Shown: positions 51,501 to 64,000 of the stretch, one piece after another | Layout of the letters: each line of letters opens with the position of its first letter | Position numbering within the stretch: position 1 is the first letter of the stretch | NCBI RefSeq assembly: GCF_047663525.1 | Contig: NC_092591.1 | Location: 29,607,001-29,671,000, forward strand | Length of the DNA: 64,000 nucleotides | Direction: 5' to 3' | Source: Anas platyrhynchos | Lineage: Eukaryota; Chordata; Aves; Anseriformes; Anatidae | The notes under the pieces: generated by a model | The model's database searches: none | Seen by the model: the letters and a program-made list of their open reading frames with translations, nothing else | Told to the model about the DNA's origin: nothing | Program-made: the position numbers and the translations under genes

Positions 51501-52600
51501 AGCAGTACATATGGGTAGAAAAAGTTTTAAAAGAGGAATTTCAAAATTAAGATGAAGGGCCAATTTGAAAAGCATTATAGATACGAACTCATCGTTAGAA
51601 ATGTACAATAGTTTCAACACAAGCTTTCTTTTGGACTTGGATACTGATTTTGAAGAAACTAAGGGTGACTAGAGTACTCAGCTTTTCACTTGCGGTATAC
51701 AGATGTGTCTGCTGAAGCAAACAGTGGAGTGTTAGACTCATAGAAATGAAAAGTGGAAGGAGACCTTGAGAAGCCAGCTAGTTGTCCACCTCTAGCAGAG
51801 GCTTTCTTAGAGACCCTTTCTTTGCTGCTCTTAATGTTAACAGTTTTCATATCTGATCTAATAGTCTTCTTTTTTGAGCTTACATGTGTGGTGGGGGGCA
51901 CTTGAAATTAAAACAGAATTATTACTTAGAATATATTAAAAACATTTTTTAGAGAAGGGAACTTCACAACATGGTTGTCTGAATTGGATCTGAAAAGTTA
52001 GTGTGCAAAAATGTCACCCAGTGACCCCAAGACAGCGTTATGAGACTTAGCAGTCTCGTCTCTTTCTAATGGATAACGTTTCCCCAAGTCACTGCATCAG
52101 CTTGGCTTTTAATATTCAGCAGACAATGCATCAAGTGGAAACATACTATTTCCTTCTTATGTAGCTTGGTAGTTTAAAAAAAAGTCTTCTCCCCCATGGG
52201 AAGTTAATTGGTCTTCAGTTCAGTTCACCTTGGAGTACACATTACATCTCCTATATGATAAGAACTTGTGTAGAACTAATTATTAAATCACAAAAGTATA
52301 CTATAGTGATTGCATTTGGTAGCCATTTACGATTATAAGCCAAGAAAATACCATTTGGAGAACTAATGTTTTTAGTGTTTCCAAAAATAAACATCCCATT
52401 TGGGTCACGGACTATGTCATGTTTTCAAAATTTGGATTGCTGTAGAATTAAGATGTTTATCAGAACTTTCCCAATAGCCAGCTGTTCTTACTTTTTTTTT
52501 TTTTTTTCAGCATGTACGTCTTCTGTCTCGCAAGCAGTTCCAGCTGAGAGCATTAATGCAGAAAGCAAGGAAGACTGCCGGACTCAGTGATCTCTACTAA
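33317..52600 (+). CDS. TSG101: TSG101, ESCRT-I subunit (Vps23 homolog), 10 exons
   Basis: The exons are 33317-33358, 36200-36284, 38472-38537, 39085-39248, 40587-40713, 42850-42916, 44783-44874 (or from 44780), 49473-49675, 51152-51391 and 52511-52600. They give 391 aa (human 390) with no break. The UEV domain (1 to about 145) has Tyr110 in place of the E2 cysteine. It keeps the ubiquitin contacts Asn45, Asp46, Trp75 and Phe88 and the PTAP-pocket residues Tyr63, Tyr68 and Met95. A Pro/Tyr-rich linker (about 146-215), a coiled coil (about 232-312) and the C-terminal steadiness box follow. The protein recruits ubiquitinated cargo into multivesicular bodies as part of ESCRT-I and also serves in cytokinesis. 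An internal PTAP at 321-324 can bind the protein's own UEV domain, a known self-regulatory feature. Confidence 0.98.
36200..36284 (+). CDS. TSG101: TSG101 exon 2
   Basis: After ttttctag it encodes [20 protein letters not shown] and LKPVMDSY. It is 85 nt, phase 0 in and 1 out, identical in structure to UEVLD exon 2. Confidence 0.96.
36545..36632 (+). mobile_element. Probable decayed avian LTR/retroelement fragment
   Basis: The stretch with gggggttttacccc, gctgagcagctaaattccac and cagctgctttctcacttccc resembles an interspersed motif I associate with avian LTR elements (a ttttaacccc, cagctaagcaccac, cgctcactcccc type of run). It is diverged, short and non-coding, within TSG101 intron 2. The family assignment rests on memory of the motif only. 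Confidence 0.4.
36814..36890. repeat. Short tandem duplication, period 50 bp
   Basis: A 27-bp segment (gttttgtaatgtAAACAGTGACTTAAT type) occurs at 36814-36840 and again at 36864-36890 with one difference. The core AACAGTGACTTAA also occurs a third time in between. Confidence 0.85.
37041..37210 (+). mobile_element. CR1 LINE, 5'-truncated 3' end
   Basis: Segments such as tgcaccatccctggagttg, aaggccaggctggatggggc, gatgaccttccaacccaaac and cattctgtgatt match the 3' end of avian CR1 as I remember it, in + orientation. About 170 bp remain, heavily 5'-truncated, with a small deletion after gatgacctt. It lies in TSG101 intron 2 in the same direction as the gene. Confidence 0.9.
38472..38537 (+). CDS. 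TSG101: TSG101 exon 3
   Basis: It encodes [20 protein letters not shown] and YR, with the ubiquitin-contact residues Asn45 and Asp46. The donor is agag|gtatgc. Confidence 0.96.
39085..39248 (+). CDS. TSG101: TSG101 exon 4 (core UEV fold)
   Basis: It encodes [20 protein letters not shown] through [13 protein letters not shown]. It includes Trp75, Phe88, Met95 and Tyr110, the last in place of the catalytic Cys. The final codon TAC gives Tyr119, where the human protein has His as I recall. Confidence 0.96.
40587..40713 (+). CDS. TSG101: TSG101 exon 5 (end of UEV, start of Pro-rich linker)
   Basis: It encodes [27 protein letters not shown] and [10 protein letters not shown]. The acceptor is tcgcag and the donor cta|gtaagt. 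Confidence 0.95.
41211..41275. repeat. Purine-rich simple repeat (GAAA/ATGAAAAG)
   Basis: Imperfect tandem repetition of ATGAAAAGAAA-type units on the + strand within TSG101 intron 5, followed after 41340 by an AT-only stretch. Confidence 0.8.
42850..42916 (+). CDS. TSG101: TSG101 exon 6 (Pro-rich linker)
   Basis: A short 67-nt exon encoding [20 protein letters not shown] followed by NP. The linker composition is conserved with mammalian TSG101, although the exact residues vary. Confidence 0.94.
44783..44874 (+). CDS. TSG101: TSG101 exon 7 (Pro/Tyr-rich linker; NAGNAG acceptor)
   Basis: It encodes [20 protein letters not shown] and [10 protein letters not shown]. The acceptor reads aaagcag, so two adjacent AGs (ending 44779 and 44782) are usable in frame. 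The upstream choice adds one Ser. Confidence 0.93.
48350..48382. repeat. Imperfect inverted repeat
   Basis: ATCATGTATTCAT (48350-48362) faces ATGAAATACATGAT (48369-48382) across a 6-base loop, with a single bulged base. It lies in TSG101 intron 7. Confidence 0.7.
49473..49675 (+). CDS. TSG101: TSG101 exon 8 (coiled-coil start)
   Basis: It encodes [36 protein letters not shown] and the long heptad-rich helix ending RLDQEV. It follows a 4.6-kb intron. The sequence is nearly identical to human TSG101. Confidence 0.97.
50307..50348. repeat. Perfect 19-bp inverted repeat, 4-base loop
   Basis: TTACACACTGCATTCACTC (50307-50325) is followed by the loop AGTG and then its exact reverse complement (50330-50348). 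It lies in TSG101 intron 8. Pairing stops at both outer flanks. Confidence 0.93.
51152..51391 (+). CDS. TSG101: TSG101 exon 9 (coiled-coil end, PTAP, steadiness box)
   Basis: This 240-nt exon encodes [38 protein letters not shown] and the steadiness-box helix [20 protein letters not shown]. The PTAP tetrapeptide (321-324) is the family's internal UEV ligand. Confidence 0.97.
51735..51812 (-). mobile_element. Possible old CR1 3'-end remnant (reverse orientation)
   Basis: The run gactcatagaaatgaaaag, tggaaggagacctt, gccagctagttgtccacctc looks like a decayed reverse CR1 tail (consensus type: catagaat, ggaagggacct, catctagtccaacc). It lies in TSG101 intron 9. It is strongly diverged, so the call is tentative. 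Confidence 0.45.
52511..52600 (+). CDS. TSG101: TSG101 exon 10 (terminal coding exon, stop)
   Basis: It encodes [20 protein letters not shown] and ends KTAGLSDLY, with TAA at 52598-52600. The acceptor has an uninterrupted 16-base T tract (52492-52507) directly before CAG. Confidence 0.97.
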   Translation, partial: HVRLLSRKQFQLRALMQKARKTAGLSDLY

Positions 52601-53580
52601 ATTCTCAGACTTTAACTGGGAAGTTAGATTTACTTATGAAGCAGCCTTCCTGTTGATTTTTCTCTTAATCAGTAGATTCCCAGAATAAGTTATTACATCA
52701 TTCAAGTGTAAGATATTTTGAATCAATAATATATTTTCTTTTTGGTAAAGACTAGCTTTTATTAATGCACTTTCTATTTCCTGTAATCTTCGTGCTGGTG
52801 GACTTACGCTGAATAAAACTTGTTGCATATTTTCTTCCTCTACAGAATTGTGTACAATGCACTTTCTTTACAAACAGGCCTAGCTTATGGAGTGTCAGCT
52901 GAACCATTCTTTCATTTTATTTTTGAGATTTGGAAGATACTTCAGTGTCCTGAGCTAAAATAATTCACGTTTGGTGTAACAGTTCTCTTGTGGCCAATGA
53001 AAGCTGGAAACTGAATTTTGAGGCCCTGCTGTTTGACCTAGCTGCTATATCGACTACCATCAGATCATGGTCATCCTGGACTGTGTCTTACAGTACCTTT
53101 ATGCCTTGCTGTGTGTTGCGTTTTTTTTTTTTCTGTAGAAAATGCTAGGAAAAACAGAAGGGCCTCTACATTTGCACTGCCTGTGAGGCTGATAATGCTA
53201 TGCACCACAATGCCATGAGAGGCAGAGGTTCTGGGAGCCCACAGTGAGAAGCCTTATGGTTAAATCCAACACAGTTTGCAGAAGAGGGTAGGTTGTGATG
53301 GAGATTATCACCCACCTTGGAGTGCTATAAGGATACGTGGTGCTGCTCTTACTGCCTCCCAGCAGCATGCTACTCTCCTCCTCTATTTGTTCTTGTAAAT
53401 TAAGACCCACGGACTGCCTTGGCAACACTAGCATGAAAACTAAAATTTCTTGGTCTGAATGCAATAGTAAGTGTGGCTCAAAGCTGGGTCTTAAGGCTTT
53501 TCACATTAGAGTTGGATCTGAAAAAGGTTTGAGTTCTTACTGAAAAGCGTTGTGAGACTTCACAGAATAAAATCTAAGTC
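52601..53580 (+). other. TSG101: TSG101 3' UTR
   Basis: Non-coding sequence after the stop. Its first polyadenylation signal, AATAAA at 52812-52817, would give a 3' UTR of about 230 nt; a second AATAAA at 53566-53571 would give about 990 nt. The first is followed by T-rich sequence (tgttgcatattttcttcc), as expected for a real site. Confidence 0.65.
52812..52817 (+). terminator. TSG101: TSG101 polyadenylation signal (proximal)
   Basis: Canonical AATAAA, 212 nt after the stop, followed by a T-rich downstream element. Confidence 0.75.
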
Positions 53581-54466
53581 CTGTGGATCTTCTAAAAACT
53601 TTAAATAAGGCTTTGTACCATTCTTCCTGCTGAATGCATAAAACAGGTGTTCATAATCACTTGCTGTGTGCTCTCATTCCAGGTGCTGTTTTGGTCATTT
53701 AGCTTGAAGAGAAAGCAGTACAACAGCTACAGCTTTTCCTTTGTTACTGAATTTGCTTCACAGCCTGTTTCAGCTTATTTTGAAATACTTTGTTCTGAGA
53801 AGCATCACCAGCTGCAGTCCATACAGAAGTCTACACTTGAGTGAATCAGGTGGTGTTTCCATTCCTGCTACATGCCATGTCCTAATGTTAGAAAAAGGTA
53901 TAAGGCCTTTCCCTCTTTGTTATAAGGAGGTTTCTCATATATTGAGAAGATACCTTATTCTTCATCTACCATACTATGGGCTTTACAGAGTAATGCTGGT
54001 CACTATTACTATACATGGTTGCTATTCCAGAGATAATTTTCTGTACTTGGCAGCAGGTTGACTTTTTATGGATGTCATGTACTCAGTCATCTGGGGAGAC
54101 ACTTCCCTTACATACACGTAAGGAGAACATTTCCTTAGTTATATCTCTTTTCTCAGATAATTGTCAATACTGTCAACAGTTTCTTTGCCCTAATGAGGCA
54201 ACCAAGTTTAAGTCCCAAGCATTTAAGTACTCCTATTAGTACTTTTTTTCTGCACTCTTAACTCAGGAGTCTGATGTTAAAAAGTTTACAAAGCATTTGG
54301 AACTGACAATGGATTAGCTTCATATGCAAAATTTTTTACAAAGGTGAGGTTTGAGTTAGCGTGACTGAAGAAATATATTTGATAAAGTCAGTAGTGATTT
54401 TAAGTGGAGCTGTAATGTAGAGAAAGCTATATAAGGAAAACTGAGGAGACACATAACCGTTGATGT
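53581..54466. other. Convergent intergenic gap TSG101 / LDHA
   Basis: This lies between the distal TSG101 signal and the LDHA polyadenylation signal. The ORFs here are short and match nothing known to me. No repeat was recognised. Confidence 0.55.
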
Positions 54467-54472
54467 TTTATT
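54467..54472 (-). terminator. LDHA: LDHA polyadenylation signal
   Basis: TTTATT on + is AATAAA on the minus strand, about 630 nt past the LDHA stop. A closer copy lies at 54979-54984 (about 120 nt past the stop). Confidence 0.6.
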
Positions 54473-55100
54473 TGGTGTTGGAGCTGGTACTACAGGTGAA
54501 CAGTTGCTGTCTTGTTGCATACAGAAACTTGGAACACTTTTAAACATGCTTTGGAGATAAACTTACAACTAGTCTGATACAGTACACAAAAATAAGGTTC
54601 TCTAAAAAAAGTATACACAAAAATTCCAAAGCAGTTTTAGGAAAATATATTTGGACCAACCAACAGTGAACTCTCCAAGCTATTCAGCTGGCAGAGAAGG
54701 TTTGTCAATTGGGTTGACAATCCTTGAACTGCAAGAAAATAGTCTTTGGTTTCATGTTGTGTAAGAGCTACTTACTTATTGTTCTGAGCCAAGGTTTAAA
54801 CAAGGTGAGGAAAAGGCAAAGGGGTTTCTAGGCAGTGCTGCTTTGAATGCTGGATTTATGTCACCACTTCACTGTACAAGACTAAGTTCTCTCTGGCTAA
54901 GAACACGGGTGTCTGAGCATGGGGAAAATCCTAGAATAGTTTCCTAACACCACCTTTAGGAAACTCCTTTGTTCAGATTTTATTTTTTGTGTTCTAGTTG
55001 AGATACATACATGGAAGGATTTGACCTACTTGGAAAGTGCAACATTAAGACAAACCACTAACCCTGTTAAACTGCAAAACACTGAACTGCTTGAACAGGC
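54473..55100 (-). other. LDHA: LDHA 3' UTR
   Basis: This is minus-strand sequence after the TAA at 55101-55103. The length fits the roughly 0.5-0.6 kb 3' UTR known from mammalian LDHA. No coding sequence is visible. Confidence 0.6.
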
Positions 55101-59446
<4,346 letters not shown>

Positions 59447-59452
59447 GGTGCA

Positions 59453-61050
59453 CTGCGGAAAGGAAAGCAACAGATTATCTCTCCAGTCCTTAGAGGTTTC
59501 ACTGACACTGGGATATTCATATCGAGCAGATACTCTTTATTAATAGATGCTAAATCACAACAAAATAATTAAAAACTGAATTAATCATGACAATCCACTG
59601 TTTAAGCTTGCTATAGAGTTGAGCAGTATAGATTACATAGCTGGATAACTTTCCAGCAGCATTAGCAGAATGGTTTAAATGATCATCCATGTTACATGTC
59701 ACCAAAGGAAGCCATTTTACTACTTCCCAGTACAGCATGGTCTGTCAGTCTCCATTCTGCTGCCCTGAAAAACTGGTACTCTATGCCTCTAGCCTTTCCA
59801 GAGCTGCAGTTGTATAACAATTTGGCAAAGTCTTCTTGAAAGCATTATGATTCTTGAAGTATGTTTTATGGATTTGTTTCCACGTGAAACAGTACAGTTC
59901 TGCATTGAAATACCTAGTTCCTTGTGTTCCTGAAACATGATACTCTGAGTGGCATTACCAACCCTCACAGCCTCACTTTTTTTAAGCTACCAGCTGTACA
60001 GCAGCCTGGTTATATGGGTTTTAACTAACCTGTGCCAGCCACAGGTGTGCTGAAACACCCTGACAAGGAGGGAGTAATGTGCTTTCACCCCAAGATCCTT
60101 TGCTTTCCCAGGCAGTGCTGTGCTGGCATCTGCCCAGCTTCTGCTTCACCCGAAGAGCCCAAGGCAGGGGCAGCCTCGCAGATGGATGCAAGCACAGACA
60201 CAGCTCGATTCTCAAGCTAGTGCTGAAGAGGCACCACCTTGTGCAGTGCAGGAAAGGCCATGCAGCGAGACAGAGCTGGCAGGGCTGGTAAAGACCAAGT
60301 GGGGTTGAGGCAGGAGGGACAGGAAGCCAGCAGTGTACTCATTTAGGGAAGGCTGACTAAGAGCTGCAAGCTGAGACCGCCGTAAGATGTCTCCTGAAGC
60401 GTGGGCTAGCACGGCATGCGCAGCCTGCACGTGCCCAGCGCTCCCCCGGCATTTGAAGCAGCACAACGTGCAGGGCTGGTGAGGAGTCCACACTCAAGCA
60501 TTTTGGAGTTAGTTAAGTGTTTTTAGCTTGGTATTTTCACGGAAATCTGCAGGTTAGGAGCCAAGAAGCAGCTGAGGGTACATTTCAGCTCTTTGTAGTT
60601 CAGCTCCTAGTAGCTTGGTGTTAAGGCCGTGGTTCAGCCGCAGCCTGGAGCCATGCCTACCCCCAGGCCCCTTCCCCCGGCTGAGGGGAAGCTCGGGGCG
60701 GGCGCTGCGGCAATCACGCCGCTTGCACAAGGCCCCCGGGCAGGGCAGGGCGCGGTGCCTCGCCCATGCGGCGCCGGGCTGAGGGCCAGGGCGTGCCGGC
60801 AGCCCCACCACCGGGGGGGGCTCGGCCGAACAACCGGCACCGAGCGGACCCTCGCCACCCCCCCCACCTCCATCTCCACCTCCCCGGGCGGCCCCTGCCT
60901 CCCACAACCTTCCCCGGCACCCCGCTGTGCCCCCTTCCCTCCCTCAGAAGGGAGCAGAGCCGCAGCCCCCCGCAGCGGCCGGGACCTCTCCGCGGCCCCC
61001 CCTCAGCCTTATTTCCCCCCCCCCCGCCCCGCCAGGCGCCGGGCACCTAC
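59453..61050 (-). other. LDHA: LDHA intron 1 (inferred)
   Basis: The stretch between the exon 2 acceptor and a candidate donor (minus-strand gggg|GTAGGT, + coordinates 61045-61050). The promoter side is GC-rich, the rest ordinary. The acceptor is clear; the donor is inferred. The small ORFs at about 60.0-60.5 kb have no recognisable similarity. Confidence 0.5.
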
Positions 61051-61345
61051 CCCCGGTCTCCTCAGCCGAGCGCAGCGGCGGTCGTGGCGGGGCGGACCCG
61101 AAAGCGGGGCCTTAAGTAGGGGCCGGGCGGCTGACGTGAGGCGGGCGGGCCGCGGCGGCGGGGACGTGCCCGCAGACACGTCGGGGCGAGGGGGGGGGCG
61201 GCAACGGGCGGCCCGTAACGGGCCCCGCCGCCCTTCGGCCCCTAACGGCCGCCCCGCTGAGGGAAGCTCTGAGGGAGCCGGGGGTGGCTGCGTGCACGGC
61301 ACGGCAAAACCCTGCAGCCGGCACCGGGGCTTTGGGGTTTGGTGT
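60630..61345 (-). promoter_or_regulatory. LDHA: LDHA CpG island
   Basis: A dense CpG and G/C-run region of about 700 bp spanning the inferred first exon and core promoter of LDHA. Long C runs (around 60863 and 61015-61026) and a G run (61189-61198) fall within it. Confidence 0.8.
61108..61185 (-). promoter_or_regulatory. LDHA: LDHA core promoter: two HRE cores, CRE-like site, CTTAAG box
   Basis: Read on the minus strand from upstream to downstream: GACGTGTC (HIF core ACGTG, + 61177-61181), GGGCACGTCC (a second ACGTG core in the other orientation, + 61164-61168), CTCACGTCAGCC (CRE-like, also containing ACGTG, + 61134-61138), then CTACTTAAGGCCCC (+ about 61107-61120) at the TATA position. The mammalian LDHA promoter, as I remember it, has the same order of elements, including CTGACGTCAG and CACTTAAGGCCCC. 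Transcription would start about 30 bp further, near 61085. Confidence 0.75.
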
Positions 61346-64000
61346 CTGTCCTCCCTCAGGTTGATTCCCGCTGCCTCTCGGGGTTTATGGCCCCCTAATT
61401 GCACCGCCGTGCTCCCGGATGGAGCCTCTCGGCCGGCGGCTGGAAACCCGCTTCTCATTTCCATCTCTGTCTATTGCTGTTTGTTTTATTTGGCCCAGAC
61501 ATCCTGCTCTGCTGTTTACTTCCCCTTTCCCCATATTTGTCTATCAAATTCCCAGTATTTTTTTTTTTTTCAAGTTACATAAGCTAAACCCTGGCAGTCT
61601 TGCGTGATAGCAGCCGTGCTCCAGTCACCGGGACGTCCTTTCTGCAGGCCTCTTCCAGTTTTAATTGTTTTCTCTTGAGAGAGGATGCTGCAGGAGAGTA
61701 TTTTAAACAGCCTTCTCAGTGGTGCCTATGTTGTGAACATTGATGTTTTCCTGTCATTACTGGAAATACCACAAGTGGACATGTACTTGTGTTTTTCAGT
61801 CACACCACAGTCAGCTCCCCGTCACCCGCTGGCTCCTTAGTACAGCCAGCTCCTTCCTCTCTTCACTCACTTCTTCCTAGGATACTAACAGAACAAAACC
61901 TGTGTTTTATTATTCTCTGCATGTCTGAACTTTGGATTTTATACTACAGTACAGGCTTGTCCCACAAAACTGTTTTTCCATAAACCCATGCTACCTTTTA
62001 ACCCTTTGTTAATTGTTTTTTTTTGTCTGGAGTAAAAATTCCCTTCAGGAGTTTTCCTGGAGAACTGCACAGACATCAAATGCACAGTTCCAGACTGCTT
62101 CCAGCATGGCTCCTTACTGACATGTTCGCTGTTCTCCTTGCCCATAGTAATGCCTCCGAATCAGTTAGCTTACTGAAAATCCTCACACCTGGATTTGTGG
62201 TTAACTGTGCTTCAGGATTCTGGGATCAAGACAGTCTGGTTCCTCCGGTTGGAGCACAGCAGGCTCTGTTCTGCTCTCCACGTGTCTGCCTTCATTTATT
62301 GTGTTGTAGCCATTTCTCCCTTCTACCCCTTCTCTTAGACATCCTCTCTTTAACCCATGGTCTAACACGTTCATCCTCAATGAAAATCAGGGAAGCAGTC
62401 ATTTAGGCTTGTGGGAGTAACCAGGTTACCTTTATTGTCCTGTTCCTCTATTAGTGATACCTTTTTTTTCTTCGCCCCACTTCCCCCCCCCCCAAATTTT
62501 CTTGTGGCTGTGGTATCTTTCAGATATTTGTCTTAGCTGTCTTTTGGATTCTAACTCTGATTTTTGTCAATACAAATATTTGGCAAATATTTGTGTCTTT
62601 TAGGATATACATGTACTTGAATTCCTTTATGAGGTGATTATCTTGCTATGTCAGAAGGCCTTTCTTTCAATTCTTCCCTTTGTCTTCCTTTACCTATACC
62701 AGCTTTTCCAGTTCTGCCTTGTCTGGGATATCCTCTCTCTTCTAAAGTCACTTTACCTAGTTGTTAGTTGATTTACAAATGAGAAGAATGTGTGTTTACC
62801 ATGGAGGTCCTGATCTCTCCACCACTTCATCCCATTCCTAGCACATGCAAGCCTAAAACAAGGACCTCAGTCGTGCTAGACTGGTGCAGAGTATGTGGAC
62901 ATGGGTGCATCTTATCATGTGTTAGGCTTGTACTCATCTACCAAGCTCTGCTTTACAAGTGAAGTAATTCACTGCTGTTGTTCAGGGCATGCTAATACCT
63001 TCTCGCTGACCATCCCAGTGGCAATTCCTTTCTGCCATGGTGATCTGATGGGAATGGTAGCTCAAAGCCTCATTGTTTCTTTGAGAGTCCATTGGGAAAA
63101 TAAAAGGAACAAGAAGCACAGGTAAGAAAATAACTGAAAATGTTTGAAATATTGCCTAAGGAGAGATTTGCATGAAATTGAAGTCAGAAAAATACGGTTT
63201 GAGTTCTGTATTGAACCACCACAGGTTCTCATTATAAAGAACAGCCCTTCTACCAAAGGAGGTTAGATATAATGACTTGTCAGTTGCAAAAAACAGATGT
63301 GCTTTATTCCTTGCCGCTGAGTGATGCTTGTGAGATGTGTGGTATGGGCGGAGAGGGACCGTAATAGCTGTGGTATGGAAGGGAAAGTGCTGGTAGGTGC
63401 TGAGTAGGCCTAATGCTGCAGGAATGCAGAATGAAAGGAAACCGTATAATGTAGTTCTGTCATTCTGTATTACGCTGGGTTCGCTGAGCATCTCGTTCCA
63501 TCAACAGTCTCAAGAATGGATTAGGAAGTTTAATTCTGCACCCCAGGAATCCATCCCTACAGAGGCTTTGTATCAATGGGCCTAAAATTCTCGTTCAGAG
63601 CTGGGGTTCTGAACAACAGCATCTACACTGAGTGCTAACCTTTGTCTGCTGGGATAGAAACTGAGCACTTGACAGGAACAAAGGTCAAGAAATGTTTTCT
63701 CTCTATAAAAAAATTTATTTCTGAAGATTTTGAATATAAGAGGCTTCTAAGATGAGGCCAGTTGGGTAGATTAATGGGCATTTAAAAATATATAACGAGT
63801 GTAGAGCAAGTGGTATTTTCCTACTGTCATGGCGAGACCAGCGATTCTAAGAGAAGAATGCTAGCATTGTAAGATTGCTTTTATTCTGTGGCTCGGGCAT
63901 ATAAAATTGAACATGATTTTCAGGCTATAAGTTTCAGTAAATTCTTCACTTGCTTGTGTCCATGCTACTTGTTAATGAGAACAGAACCAAGACCAAATGT
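61346..64000. other. LDHA upstream flank, no gene recognised
   Basis: In other vertebrates the next gene here is GTF2H1 in the same orientation as LDHA, but I could not recognise any of its coding exons. A TTTATT at 63303-63308 (AATAAA on minus) could be its polyadenylation signal or may be chance. The ORFs here, such as 63156-63491 (minus) and 62023-62406 (+), have no recognisable similarity. Pyrimidine-rich stretches occur at about 62460-62495. Confidence 0.5.

Noticed and set aside
61009-61464. 151-aa ORF on minus across the LDHA promoter
   Set aside because: It covers the inferred core promoter and is GC-driven, with no recognisable similarity.
60629-61582. 317-aa ORF on + in the LDHA CpG island
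   Set aside because: It has Pro/Arg/Ala-rich low-complexity composition, expected from stop-poor GC-rich DNA, and runs antisense through the LDHA promoter elements. It contains no domain.
63156-63491. 111-aa minus-strand ORF near the window end
   Set aside because: Considered as a GTF2H1 exon or retroelement piece; nothing in it matches either.

Overview
This is a vertebrate nuclear genome window, most likely from a bird. The evidence is interrupted genes with GT-AG introns, CpG-island promoters, a truncated CR1 LINE tail at about 37.0-37.2 kb with the avian/reptile-type 3' end, and the gene order SPTY2D1 - UEVLD - TSG101 - LDHA, the order known from birds and, mirrored, from mammals. The LDHA N-terminus differs at a few positions from the chicken protein as I remember it, so a bird other than chicken is plausible; I cannot name the species.

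Layout. 1-5269: intron 1 of SPTY2D1, whose first exon lies before the window. 5270-12250: five coding exons of SPTY2D1 (+), including one large exon with a 16-unit, 33-bp-period coding minisatellite, then a long probable 3' UTR to about 15.3-15.8 kb. 15.8-21.0 kb: intergenic, nothing recognised. 21093-32489: twelve coding exons of UEVLD (+) behind a CpG-island promoter. 33317-52600: ten coding exons of TSG101 (+) behind a second CpG island only 828 bp after the UEVLD stop. 54467-61.1 kb: LDHA on the minus strand (seven coding exons 59446 down to 55101, a non-coding first exon inferred at about 61.05-61.09 kb), convergent with TSG101. 61.4-64.0 kb: LDHA upstream flank with no recognised gene.

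How the genes relate. SPTY2D1 encodes the SPT2 histone H3-H4 chaperone. TSG101 is the ESCRT-I subunit that recognises PTAP motifs and ubiquitin on endosomes. LDHA is the muscle-type lactate dehydrogenase. UEVLD combines a TSG101-like UEV domain with an LDH-like domain. Its exon lengths and intron phases copy TSG101 exons 1-5 and then LDHA coding exons 2-8, so the window holds a chimeric gene beside relatives of both its halves. The LDH half keeps the NAD-binding glycine motif but lacks the catalytic histidine (Gln) and the active-site arginine (Leu), which suggests a pseudoenzyme.

I rebuilt every coding exon by hand from splice sites, frame continuity and recognised protein families. All four reading frames join without a frameshift or internal stop. 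I found no RNA genes, CRISPR arrays, intact mobile elements or undescribed multi-gene system. The most interesting points are the chimeric UEVLD architecture and its lost catalytic residues, the LDHA hypoxia/CRE promoter arrangement, the SPT2 minisatellite, a perfect 19-bp intronic hairpin in TSG101 and a NAGNAG acceptor in TSG101.
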